Positions 52,686-59,903 of a stretch of DNA of 64,000 nt are shown here, piece by piece. Position 1 is the stretch's first letter. Every line of letters begins with the position of its first letter. The translations under genes were made by a program, and so were the position numbers. Location: assembly GCA_965200035.1 (NCBI GenBank), contig OZ241334.1, positions 496,001-560,000 on the forward strand, in the 5' to 3' direction. Origin of the DNA: UBA1952 sp965200035 (GTDB lineage Bacteria; Bacteroidota; Bacteroidia; Chitinophagales; Chitinophagaceae). Below the pieces are notes generated by a model that worked only from the letters and a program-made list of their open reading frames with translations, was not told where the DNA came from and did no database searches.

Positions 52686-53336
52686 ATGAAAAAAGCTATC
52701 GCATATTATCGAGTTTCGACCGCACGCCAGGGACGCAGCGGATTGGGCTTAGAGGCACAGCAGCAAGCCGTAGAAGCCTTTGCCAAAGCCAACGATTTTA
52801 TCCTGGTCAACGACTTTATCGACATCAATTCAGGGAGACGCAATGATCGCCCGGCGTTAAAGGCTGCGCTAAAAGAATGCAGGAAAGAAGATGCCACATT
52901 GATTATTGCAACCCTGGACCGGCTCAGCCGCAGCGTCGCATTCATCGCTACGCTCATGGAAGCGCATGCAGATTTTAAAGTGGTTAATAATCCCTATGCG
53001 GACCGGTTCACGATCCACATTCTCGCTGCGGTCGCACAAAAAGCGCGAGAAGACATCAGCCGCAATACCAGCGCTGCCCTGCAAGCTGCCAAACTGCACG
53101 GTGTGCAGCTTGGCTGGTACGGCAAATATGTTACTTCCAAAATCAACCAGTTCCATGCCGAAATGTTCGCTTGCCGAATGAAGCCCATTATCGATAAGAT
53201 CAAAGCGCGCGGCATCAAAACGATCCGAGCCATTGCGAATGAACTGAACAGGATGAGGGTGCCAACATATTACAAAGAAGGGCATCGGTGGCATATCAGA
53301 ACAATTCAAAATCTCCTCAAACGCTTCCACTCCTAA
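52686..53336 (+). CDS. serine recombinase (resolvase/invertase family), intact
   Basis: 216 residues from the ATG at 52686. The N-terminal catalytic domain starts KKAIAYYRVSTARQG with Ser11 as the nucleophile. Conserved core positions follow: RPALKAALKEC, LIIATLDRLSRS (the DRLSR motif), and FTIHILAAVAQKAREDIS (helix D/E region). The C-terminal about 60 residues form an HTH (IKTIRAIANELNRMRVPT). Strand exchange is expected through a Ser-DNA link at a palindromic site. Two inverted 34-bp palindromes stand just upstream and are the natural candidates. It is a close paralogue of the recombinase broken by IS21 at 20-23 kb and is followed by small-protein genes, as in that locus. Confidence 0.92.
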   Translation: MKKAIAYYRVSTARQGRSGLGLEAQQQAVEAFAKANDFILVNDFIDINSGRRNDRPALKAALKECRKEDATLIIATLDRLSRSVAFIATLMEAHADFKVVNNPYADRFTIHILAAVAQKAREDISRNTSAALQAAKLHGVQLGWYGKYVTSKINQFHAEMFACRMKPIIDKIKARGIKTIRAIANELNRMRVPTYYKEGHRWHIRTIQNLLKRFHS

Positions 53337-53389
53337 TTCCGACACCACTAACACTTATTCTTTACACTCAAAACAAACTAAGATACGCG

Positions 53390-53812
53390 ATGCAATGCCC
53401 ACACTGTCACTCCGACAATATCCAAAAACTAAGCGTGGTTTATGAACACGGCACACAAAACATTCAAACCACTGGCCGTACACGCGGCAGCGGCATAGGC
53501 TTTGGCGGTGGTGGTTTGGGTGCCGGGATAGGCTCAGCCAGAACCACCACTAAAGGCAAATCCCAATCCATCGCCGCGAAGAACGCCGCGCCGCCGGACA
53601 AGAAAAAGATCATTATCCCGATTGCAATGATGGGGGTAGGGCTGCTGATCATAAAGTTCATTCATGTCTTTCCCGGTTTGCTGTTTATCGCAGGCGGCGG
53701 CTTTATCTTCTGGAAGTTCTGGCAATACAATAAGAACACTTATCCCCCTTTGTATCAGCAATGGCAACGCTCATGGCTGTGCAACAGGTGCGGGGAAATC
53801 TTCGCGCTCTAA
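53390..53812 (+). CDS. zinc-ribbon membrane protein
   Basis: 140 residues from the ATG at 53390. It starts with a zinc-ribbon knuckle, CPHCHSDNIQK, and ends with the matching CNRCGEIFAL. Between them are a glycine-rich linker (GIGFGGGGLGAGIGSA) and two adjacent hydrophobic helices at about 73-115 (IIIPIAMMGVGLLIIKFIHV and FPGLLFIAGGGFIFWKF). The two cysteine pairs probably form a single zinc site. It follows the serine recombinase by 53 bp and precedes three envelope genes in the same direction. Role unknown. Confidence 0.75.
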   Translation: MQCPHCHSDNIQKLSVVYEHGTQNIQTTGRTRGSGIGFGGGGLGAGIGSARTTTKGKSQSIAAKNAAPPDKKKIIIPIAMMGVGLLIIKFIHVFPGLLFIAGGGFIFWKFWQYNKNTYPPLYQQWQRSWLCNRCGEIFAL

Positions 53813-53847
53813 TCATTATTTCTTTCCTTAAAAACCAATAAAAACCA

Positions 53848-54321
53848 ATGAAGCAGACTTACTCATTGATCGCTGCCGTCACGCTGGCGGCAACCACTTT
53901 ATTCTCCTGTAAAAAGGATAATGGCGGCTCCGGCCCGTCCGGTTCTAACCTCAACAGCGTCGAGCAGAAGATTGTCGGCTCATGGCGGGTGGAGAGCAAA
54001 ACCACGGTCCATACCAACGCAAATGGCACAGTCACCCGCACTGAATATCTCGATGACTGCGAAAAGGATGATACTTATACGTTCAAAAGTGACCTGACCT
54101 ATACGGTCAATGGCGGCGCGACGCCGTGCGGCTTTGCCATGAGCTACGATCAGCCTTTCAGATGGTATGTGGAGGCACAGGATTCCACCTTTGCGTTTAG
54201 TCACGGCGGGGGCTGGGCAACCTATCCGCGCGTTGATCAGGTGGATAATACGACCCTCACCATTAGTTCCCGAATAGGAACCGCTACGACGCTGGACGTC
54301 TATGTGTACAAAAGAGAATAA
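53848..54321 (+). CDS. lipocalin-like lipoprotein
   Basis: 157 residues. Lipobox LFSC (Cys21) after a typical signal. The mature sequence has the start of a lipocalin-like/DUF5004-type domain: KIVGSWRVES, then a DDTYTFKSDLTYTV strand pair and TLTISSRIGTATTLDVYVYKRE at the end. Small and beta-rich, probably outer-membrane anchored. It lies between the zinc-ribbon gene and a beta-barrel gene in the row behind the recombinase. Ligand unknown. Confidence 0.75.
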   Translation: MKQTYSLIAAVTLAATTLFSCKKDNGGSGPSGSNLNSVEQKIVGSWRVESKTTVHTNANGTVTRTEYLDDCEKDDTYTFKSDLTYTVNGGATPCGFAMSYDQPFRWYVEAQDSTFAFSHGGGWATYPRVDQVDNTTLTISSRIGTATTLDVYVYKRE

Positions 54322-54393
54322 CCGCAGCCGGCATGGATGAACGGCGTTTACGGCCTTCATCCATGCTATTCTTATTTCTTTAAAACCGCTGAC

Positions 54394-55029
54394 ATGAAGC
54401 ATTTCCTTTTTACCTGCCTGCTGCTGGTCGCAGGCTACCACAGTACCGCCGAGCATCGGTTTCACTTTGGCATCCGCACCAATGTGTGCATTTCCGATAT
54501 TTCCCTGACCATGATCAAGGACGACCGCTATCACAACAATGAAGCCACCAGCAGCAAGTCCGGCTTCTGCGGCGGCGTCTTTGCCGAAGTTCCGCTGTTC
54601 AAATACGCCTCAGTACAAATCGAAGGGCTTTCTTCCAGTGCGGGGTTCAATCATTACTATACCGATTTCGGCGAACAATCGCATACCTATAAGCTGCAAT
54701 ATTATAGCGTTCCGCTCATCCTTAAAGCACGCTTCAAAGGCATCGCCTTGCTTGGCGGATTCCAGCGCAGCTGGCTTAAATCCGCTGTGCTGGACAAGCA
54801 CGGCGGTTACTCGACAGCGCCCACCAATATTTCAAAGGACCAGCAGAAAACGGAATGGGCTTTTGTCTCGGGCATCGAATACACGGCCCCGTTCGGCCTT
54901 GGGGCCAATATCCGCTACCAATACGGCCTGACCAATATGGCCGTCGGCAATAGCGATACTTACGTCGTCACGGACGACATCAGAAACCAGATCATTCAGT
55001 TCGGCCTTTATTACCGCTTCCTAAAATAG
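54394..55029 (+). CDS. outer-membrane beta-barrel protein (PorT-like)
   Basis: 211 residues from the ATG at 54394, which begins a signal peptide (MKHFLFTCLLLVAGYHSTAE); an upstream in-frame start at 54337 would add non-signal residues. The mature part has alternating amphipathic strands (FHFGIRTNVCISDISL, ASVQIEGLSSSAGFNHYY, LGANIRYQYGLTNMAV) and ends in an aromatic FGLYYRFLK, the usual terminal strand of a barrel. Resembles the small PorT/OMP_b-brl_2 type with about eight strands. Located in the envelope-gene row after the recombinase. Confidence 0.75.
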   Translation: MKHFLFTCLLLVAGYHSTAEHRFHFGIRTNVCISDISLTMIKDDRYHNNEATSSKSGFCGGVFAEVPLFKYASVQIEGLSSSAGFNHYYTDFGEQSHTYKLQYYSVPLILKARFKGIALLGGFQRSWLKSAVLDKHGGYSTAPTNISKDQQKTEWAFVSGIEYTAPFGLGANIRYQYGLTNMAVGNSDTYVVTDDIRNQIIQFGLYYRFLK

Positions 55030-55061
55030 CCTATGGCATTGTTCCTCTAAAAAAGCAAACT

Positions 55062-55670
55062 ATGAAATCAATCTCTTTTATCCTGCCCGCGCTGTGCATT
55101 TTATGCTTTCTTGGCTCGTGCCAGAAGAAAGACCCGGCTAGGCCCGCAAAACATGACTTTATCGAAACGGGCATCACAGAAATGTTAGTCCTTATGTATC
55201 CCGGCAGAGAGATTTGGGAAGAGATTTCAATGAGGATCACGGACACAACCAGCGGCATTGACTATGAGGTTATCCTCTATGCGCTCAGTCCGGAACATTC
55301 CGAGTATGCCAATTGCACAATTAATCTGTCCGGCTTCAACCTGTTCACGCCCGCCAGCCGGATCATCGAGCCGGTTAATCCAAGCGGCGAAGACATTTAT
55401 ATCACGGTTGCACCGGTCAATGACAGTATCAGCCTGAGCATTGAGGTGACCGCGCCGATGTCGAAGCGGGTCAGCTATGTGGAAACGAAGAAGCTGTTGC
55501 TGCACTTTACGCTGGATACGAAGGTGTATTTTCAGGAATTTTCTGCTTCCGACATCACCCCCTATCTGCAACCCGGGGGCATCGACCAGGCGAAAGCCTT
55601 TTACGAAGAACTGTTGCAACGCACAGGCCGCAATAACCGGCTCGTGGAAATGGCTATTTACAAACGTTGA
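55062..55670 (+). CDS. lipoprotein
   Basis: 202 residues. Lipobox LGSC (Cys20) followed by QKKDPARPAK. The mature part is beta-rich in its first two thirds (EEISMRITDTTSGIDYEVIL, NLSGFNLFTPASRIIEPV) with a helical end (GIDQAKAFYEELLQRTGRNN). No family recognised. Last gene of the recombinase-linked envelope row; a perfect 30-bp palindrome follows the stop and may end transcription. Confidence 0.7.
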   Translation: MKSISFILPALCILCFLGSCQKKDPARPAKHDFIETGITEMLVLMYPGREIWEEISMRITDTTSGIDYEVILYALSPEHSEYANCTINLSGFNLFTPASRIIEPVNPSGEDIYITVAPVNDSISLSIEVTAPMSKRVSYVETKKLLLHFTLDTKVYFQEFSASDITPYLQPGGIDQAKAFYEELLQRTGRNNRLVEMAIYKR

Positions 55671-55688
55671 TTACGGCTATGATCTGTC

Positions 55689-55718
55689 AAAATAAGGTAA
55701 CTATAGTTACCTTATTTT
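55689..55718. terminator. perfect 30-bp palindrome, terminator or operator
   Basis: AAAATAAGGTAACTA and its exact complement directly adjoin, with T-rich bases after. It lies 18 bp after the lipoprotein stop and 54 bp before an HTH gene, so it may be a terminator for the former, a binding site for the latter, or both. Confidence 0.6.
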
Positions 55719-55772
55719 ATTTAAAAATCGAAAAAGTAAAATGTTCTAACTTCCCTTTATAAAACGGGAACC

Positions 55773-56042
55773 ATGCAAGTTATCTGCCTCGAAGATGCGG
55801 CGCTTTACGAACTCGTAGAACAGGTTGTCCTTCGGATGAAAGAGAAGAATGATAAAACGGATGACGAATGGATTTCCGGCGAGCATGCAATGCAAATACT
55901 TAAGATCACCAGCAAAACAACCTTGCAAAAACTGAGGGACGAAGGAAAAATCCGGTTTTCCCAACCGCAGAAGAAGATCATTCTGTATGACCGAAGCTCG
56001 ATCAATGATTATTTGAATAACCACGCACGTAACACTTTTTAA
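55773..56042 (+). CDS. small HTH DNA-binding protein (excisionase-like)
   Basis: 89 residues. An N-terminal helix (about 8-30), then a MerR/excisionase-type winged helix: WISGEHAMQILKITSKTTLQ, KLRDEGKI, then a wing and ILYDRSSINDYLNNH at the end. This is the HTH_17 pattern common in Bacteroidota mobile elements, where such proteins regulate mobilisation or excision. It is one base before the next small gene. A perfect 30-bp palindrome upstream could be its operator. Confidence 0.8.
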   Translation: MQVICLEDAALYELVEQVVLRMKEKNDKTDDEWISGEHAMQILKITSKTTLQKLRDEGKIRFSQPQKKIILYDRSSINDYLNNHARNTF

Positions 56043-56043
56043 G

Positions 56044-56325
56044 ATGGAAGAGCAAGAGATCATCCCCTCGCCGGAATTCCTGAAAGGATATAACGAAGGT
56101 TACACACTTTCAAAATACGTTCCTGATCTGGCAGAAAAACTAAGCAATGCACTTCCTGATACAGAAAGAGGGGTGGGCTTTAAGGAAGGCAAAGAACAAT
56201 CCGAGTATGAAAAAAATAAGGAACGCCTTCCCAACTGGATGCGGCACTATCGCGATGATAAGGATTTGGATGTTCCTGATAACGAGGATTACAACAAGGA
56301 TGACTTTGAGCCCGAGAAGGGTTAG
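56044..56325 (+). CDS. small acidic protein linked to the HTH gene
   Basis: 93 residues, highly charged, no signal or TM segment. It contains FLKGYNEGYTLSKYVPDLAE and GVGFKEGKEQSEYEKNKERL and ends in an acidic tail (DNEDYNKDDFEPEKG). It starts one base after the HTH stop, so the two are co-translated. No known family. Similar small proteins accompany HTH genes at the start of mobilisation modules; the role is unknown. Confidence 0.65.
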   Translation: MEEQEIIPSPEFLKGYNEGYTLSKYVPDLAEKLSNALPDTERGVGFKEGKEQSEYEKNKERLPNWMRHYRDDKDLDVPDNEDYNKDDFEPEKG

Positions 56326-56557
56326 TACCATTCACCCCGTTAAATCTACGCAAGGCTACTTACAAAAGGCATAGCGATCAGCCCTTGCATACAGGTGCGA
56401 AATGCCAAAAGGAAACCGGAATAAATAGGATGGCTTTTGTGCGCAGGCGCCCTGTGTTTTTATGCCGTCCCTTTTGGCGGCCCTGTGCGGTGGCTGGCTG
56501 CAGTATCTTTGCGGTGCCGGTTGTATGTGCTTCCTAAATTCTGCAATCCATAAAAAA
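56326..56557. other. intergenic region between the HTH pair and the next genes
   Basis: GC-richer non-coding DNA. A short stretch resembles GGCGGCC/GGCCGCC pairing, but no clear terminator or gene was seen. Confidence 0.35.
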
Positions 56558-57205
56558 CTATTCTTTTTCAGGCTCTATATCCTCTATCTCTTTTTCAATG
56601 TCTTTGTCCAAGGACGCCGTTGCATCCATCTCTTCCGGTGATCTCCTGTACCGCAGATTAAAGGCAAACTCCTGTGAGGTATCGAGGTCTTTTATGTCTT
56701 CCTTCGTTAGTTCCTTTTGAGCTATTTCCGGCTCCGGCATTTCTGTTTTATAGCGTTGCCGCCACATAGATCGTTCAGCTTGCTCCATTGTTTTCGGATC
56801 GCCCTGCTCTAATGGCTTTTCAGGATGGTTTTTCTCATACATTTTCCTTGAAAGCATTGTTTGGGAAGCATCAAGATTTTTTTGCTGGTCCGGACTTATT
56901 TCTTCCGGGTACAGCCATTTTCCAACTGCGTGTTCACAGTGGTCTTTCACTTCCGGCGGGGCATTCTCGAGCATCTGATCGATGTCGGTGAGCGCCTTTT
57001 CTTTTTCCTGAACGATCTGCTTTTCCACCGCGACCTTCTGGTGCCCTCTGGATATAGCTATAGGCCCGTTTGGAGGTTTAAGCTCAGGTCCTTTGTCTGA
57101 GGGCAGTTTTTCAAGCTGCGCCTGAAGTACGGCAATCTTTTCCTGCGCGGCGGCAATACGGTCCCTGACCGCCTGTTCCGTTACGCCATCATTTCCCGTT
57201 TCCAT
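56558..57205 (-). CDS. charged coiled-coil protein, hypothetical
   Basis: 215 residues, strongly charged, mostly helical. Coiled coil at about 10-37 (RDRIAAAQEKIAVLQAQLEK). A middle region carries HCEHAVGKWLYPEEISPDQQ and MYEKNHPEKP, and the tail is acidic (IEKEIEDIEPEKE). No family recognised; possibly a partner of the conjugation module. Divergent from the gene at 57280 with 74 bp between starts. Confidence 0.6.
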   Translation of the reverse strand: METGNDGVTEQAVRDRIAAAQEKIAVLQAQLEKLPSDKGPELKPPNGPIAISRGHQKVAVEKQIVQEKEKALTDIDQMLENAPPEVKDHCEHAVGKWLYPEEISPDQQKNLDASQTMLSRKMYEKNHPEKPLEQGDPKTMEQAERSMWRQRYKTEMPEPEIAQKELTKEDIKDLDTSQEFAFNLRYRRSPEEMDATASLDKDIEKEIEDIEPEKE

Positions 57206-57279
57206 TCGACGCTTTTTATTGATTTGCCGAATGAAGTTATGATATTATTGGATGTACTTCGAACCGGAAAGGATCGCCT

Positions 57280-57960
57280 ATGACTTACACACACGACGAT
57301 TACCTGCGGGATAAAAAAGCCGCAATGGATTTTTACAAGGGCGATGAAGAAAAATACAAAGCCGATCACAAAAGAACGGTTGGGGTTGGCATCATGTGGT
57401 CGGACATCGAGGCGTATGCAGCCGTTTATCCCGAACACCGGCAGCGCGCGTTGGAAGAGATCGGCAAGCGCCTCGGCTACACACCCCATGACAACATCAT
57501 TATTCCGCATGAGGTGTTTATCCGCACCCTGATCGAGCAATTTGATAATGGTCTGATTTCAGAAACGGATTATGAGCGGGATATTACCACTCATGTAAAG
57601 CATATCCGTAATGATGACATCAACAAATTCGGCTGGGCCGACAAGCTGCGCTACACCTGGGCAGAGATTGAGCATTACAATAACTTCTTACCGCAATACG
57701 AAGCAATGGCGCATGAGAAGATTACAAGGTATTTTGGTGAATTGCCGCCGCTGGATTATATCCTTCCTGCGGACATGTTGCTGCGAAAGACATGGAACCA
57801 ACATCCGGACATCATTACCTACGGCTTCACGCCGATAGACTATAAGGCATTTACCATTATTGCCTACAGAAAAGTGGTTATCAACGAAGGCATTGTTGCC
57901 GCTGATCAGTTGCCGCCTATTTTTTTAAGGTTGCTCACTTTGGATTTCTCATTGGTTTAG
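57280..57960 (+). CDS. hypothetical protein with repeated motif
   Basis: 226 residues, soluble, no signal peptide. It has a repeated theme of a DIEAYAAVYPEHRQRALEEI-type helix and a second half with WAEIEHYNNFLPQYEAMAHE followed by LDYILPADMLLRKTWNQHP, so the protein looks like two similar halves of about 90 residues. No known family. Located in the mobilisation region; its last 26 bp overlap the convergent gene at 57935. Confidence 0.6.
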   Translation: MTYTHDDYLRDKKAAMDFYKGDEEKYKADHKRTVGVGIMWSDIEAYAAVYPEHRQRALEEIGKRLGYTPHDNIIIPHEVFIRTLIEQFDNGLISETDYERDITTHVKHIRNDDINKFGWADKLRYTWAEIEHYNNFLPQYEAMAHEKITRYFGELPPLDYILPADMLLRKTWNQHPDIITYGFTPIDYKAFTIIAYRKVVINEGIVAADQLPPIFLRLLTLDFSLV

Positions 57961-58948
57961 GCCTAAGAATCTTAGTTTTTTCTTTTTGCCTTTCAAGCAA
58001 TTTCCTTTTTAAAAATGCTTCGGTTCCCGCTTTCGTTGACTTCAACAACTTAACTTTCCATGCGATTTTACCTTTTCTTTCCGGTAGTACAGGATCATGG
58101 AAAGGCATGAAATGACCGTCGAGTTCAAGACTGGAATTGTAGTTAAGCAGCATAACTCCAGCATGTTTCCTATTTATATCGGCATTCTGATATAGAAGAG
58201 ATAACATCGTTTCGTACAAAAAATGTCCCCTGACTTTCAGTTTTATCCGCTCAAGATAGCTACCGTCCTTTTGCCGGTAATATGCGGTGTACTTGCCCGT
58301 GACTATATCTGGTGGCCTGACCGTCAACTGTAATACACCATAGTCGTCCATTTCACCCTGCTTGTATTCTGTAATAAAGTATGCACCATGCAGGCTTTTA
58401 AATCGTGGATTGCCAAGCTCTGACTCCGCCAACATTTTCTCTTCATCTGGCAAAACTTTACTTGTCGCCGCCAAGTCCGGTCCTTGAGTTGTGCTATTTA
58501 TTACCGTTTCGTATCTAAAGCGCTTAGGCAACATCAACTCATAGTACTCAGGATGCTCAGGATAGTAATAAGCTATGAATTTTCTACCCCAGTCATTCAA
58601 CCGGCGTGCATAAGGATAATGTTCCGGATCGCCACCTTCCTGAACGGGGGGAAGTTTAAAGCCAAATATCAATTGCAAGGCGTTACAAAACAGCTCACTC
58701 TGTAGCGCTATTTTCTCTTTATTCCTTTCAAGCTCTTCCTTCTTTTTTCTTTCGAAATGAAACACCTTTTTATCGGCTGATCTAAACAACTGTTTTATTA
58801 GTTCCTCGTCGGCTTTAAATCTAGCCCAACATTCATCGATCGTGGGCGTTTTTTTATCATCTCCCTTTTCATATAAGGCTTTCCGGACAGCGATTTCAAG
58901 GGCAGTATTGAACTGTGCATAGATGAAGTTTGGTATGTGCAGCAACAT
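57935..58948 (-). CDS. hypothetical protein of the mobilisation region
   Basis: 337 residues, soluble, basic C-terminus (KRKLLERQKEKTKILRPKPM). The first 100 residues are helical; the remainder has strand-rich parts (LQLTVRPPDIVTGKYTAYYR, LKVRGHFLYETMLSLLY). No known domain or catalytic motif. It converges with the gene at 57280, the two stops overlapping by 26 bp. Probably an accessory gene of the element. Confidence 0.6.
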   Translation of the reverse strand: MLLHIPNFIYAQFNTALEIAVRKALYEKGDDKKTPTIDECWARFKADEELIKQLFRSADKKVFHFERKKKEELERNKEKIALQSELFCNALQLIFGFKLPPVQEGGDPEHYPYARRLNDWGRKFIAYYYPEHPEYYELMLPKRFRYETVINSTTQGPDLAATSKVLPDEEKMLAESELGNPRFKSLHGAYFITEYKQGEMDDYGVLQLTVRPPDIVTGKYTAYYRQKDGSYLERIKLKVRGHFLYETMLSLLYQNADINRKHAGVMLLNYNSSLELDGHFMPFHDPVLPERKGKIAWKVKLLKSTKAGTEAFLKRKLLERQKEKTKILRPKPMRNPK

Positions 58949-59047
58949 GAATTAAATCTAACAAAAAAGCCGAAATCCCGAAAATCTAAAGATCGCTTTT
59001 ACACCCTTTTCAGGATAATCAGATTGTTCACATTGTTCACATTTACA

Positions 59048-59386
59048 CTACCAGCCCGGTGATTTTGTCGTGTGGGTTGTTGACGGCTTTCTGATGCTAT
59101 CAATGCCTAAGCCATTGTCCTGAACAAATTTATATAACGCCTTGTGAAGCAAATTCATTTTACCATACACGATTGCCGGGGTCTGCGGCATGTCAAACCT
59201 GCCTTGCATTGGCTTCTTCATGATATCTCCTACTGCCGCAGTTATTTCATGAACAGCTTTAAGATAGCCTTGCGCAAAAGCCAAACCGCGTTCTTCCACC
59301 AATGTGTCAAATGCCACTTGATCCAGCCTTTTTTCATCACCTCTGAATACGTGTGTGTTCTCTTTAAAATCATCCAGCAATGACAT
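59048..59386 (-). CDS. small helical protein, hypothetical
   Basis: 112 residues from the ATG at 59386 (MSLLDDFKEN); a longer frame to 59419 lacks a better start. Entirely helical with the stretch TLVEERGLAFAQGYLKAVHE and a C-terminal threonine-rich tail. No signal or TM segment and no known family. It lies between the previous hypothetical gene and the plus-strand conjugation genes. Confidence 0.6.
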   Translation of the reverse strand: MSLLDDFKENTHVFRGDEKRLDQVAFDTLVEERGLAFAQGYLKAVHEITAAVGDIMKKPMQGRFDMPQTPAIVYGKMNLLHKALYKFVQDNGLGIDSIRKPSTTHTTKSPGW

Positions 59387-59473
59387 TTTGCACCAACCTT
59401 CCTCATGCGCCGCCTGCAACTTATAGTAGCAGCTTTCACGTCTTTTATCAATGTCTTTTAAAAAAACAATTTT

Positions 59474-59641
59474 ATGCCTACAGATCGCGACCTCGACAGG
59501 TCATTAACAAATAACGGGTACAGCGCCCACAAAAATGGTACGTACTCCAACGGCAGCACCACCGTCCATACGGATGGCAGCCATTGGAAGAAAGAAGGTG
59601 GTAACTGGAACAGCCATAAGAATGGCCGCTCGGCCGGATAG
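59474..59641 (+). CDS. small Gly/Asn/His/Ser-rich protein
   Basis: 55 codons, MPTDRDLDRSLTNNG then SAHKNGTYSNGSTTVHTDGS and GNWNSHKNGRSAG. A repetitive HKNG/NGS pattern occurs twice. It lies just upstream of the coupling-protein genes, in the same direction. Too short for a family call; similar short peptides often go unannotated. It may be expressed but has no recognised role. Confidence 0.45.
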   Translation: MPTDRDLDRSLTNNGYSAHKNGTYSNGSTTVHTDGSHWKKEGGNWNSHKNGRSAG

Positions 59642-59723
59642 TGACGGCTGTTTGTCCTCCTATGGAAGCGGTCTCTACCGCTTCCTCTTTTTCTCTCTGC
59701 TTCACAATTTCAAAATCATCCAT

Positions 59724-59903
59724 ATGAAGAAACACTCTACATCCTATTCGTTTACTCCACCGCACCGCCCGGGAAGGCCGGGCGCACCGGATAACCCATA
59801 TCCACGGCACGGCGGCTGCCCATGTACTGGCCAGGACAAACAGACTGGACACACACCTTACGGTTGCTGCTGCGCTCACTGTAAAAGAACAAAATCATGG
59901 TGA
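59724..59903 (+). CDS. small cysteine-rich protein overlapping the coupling-protein gene
   Basis: 59 codons. Starts MKKHSTSYSFTPPHRPGRPG and carries HGGCPCTG, then GCCCAHCK near the end: six cysteines and several histidines in 30 residues, suggesting a small metal-binding or redox knuckle. Its stop overlaps the ATG of the coupling ATPase gene by seven bases, so it is translationally coupled to it. No known family. Confidence 0.5.
   Translation: MKKHSTSYSFTPPHRPGRPGAPDNPYPRHGGCPCTGQDKQTGHTPYGCCCAHCKRTKSW

Noticed and set aside
44208..55670. Ku partner gene near ligD
   Set aside because: None of the neighbouring proteins has a Ku-like core; they are lipoproteins, T9SS cargo or recombinase-linked genes.
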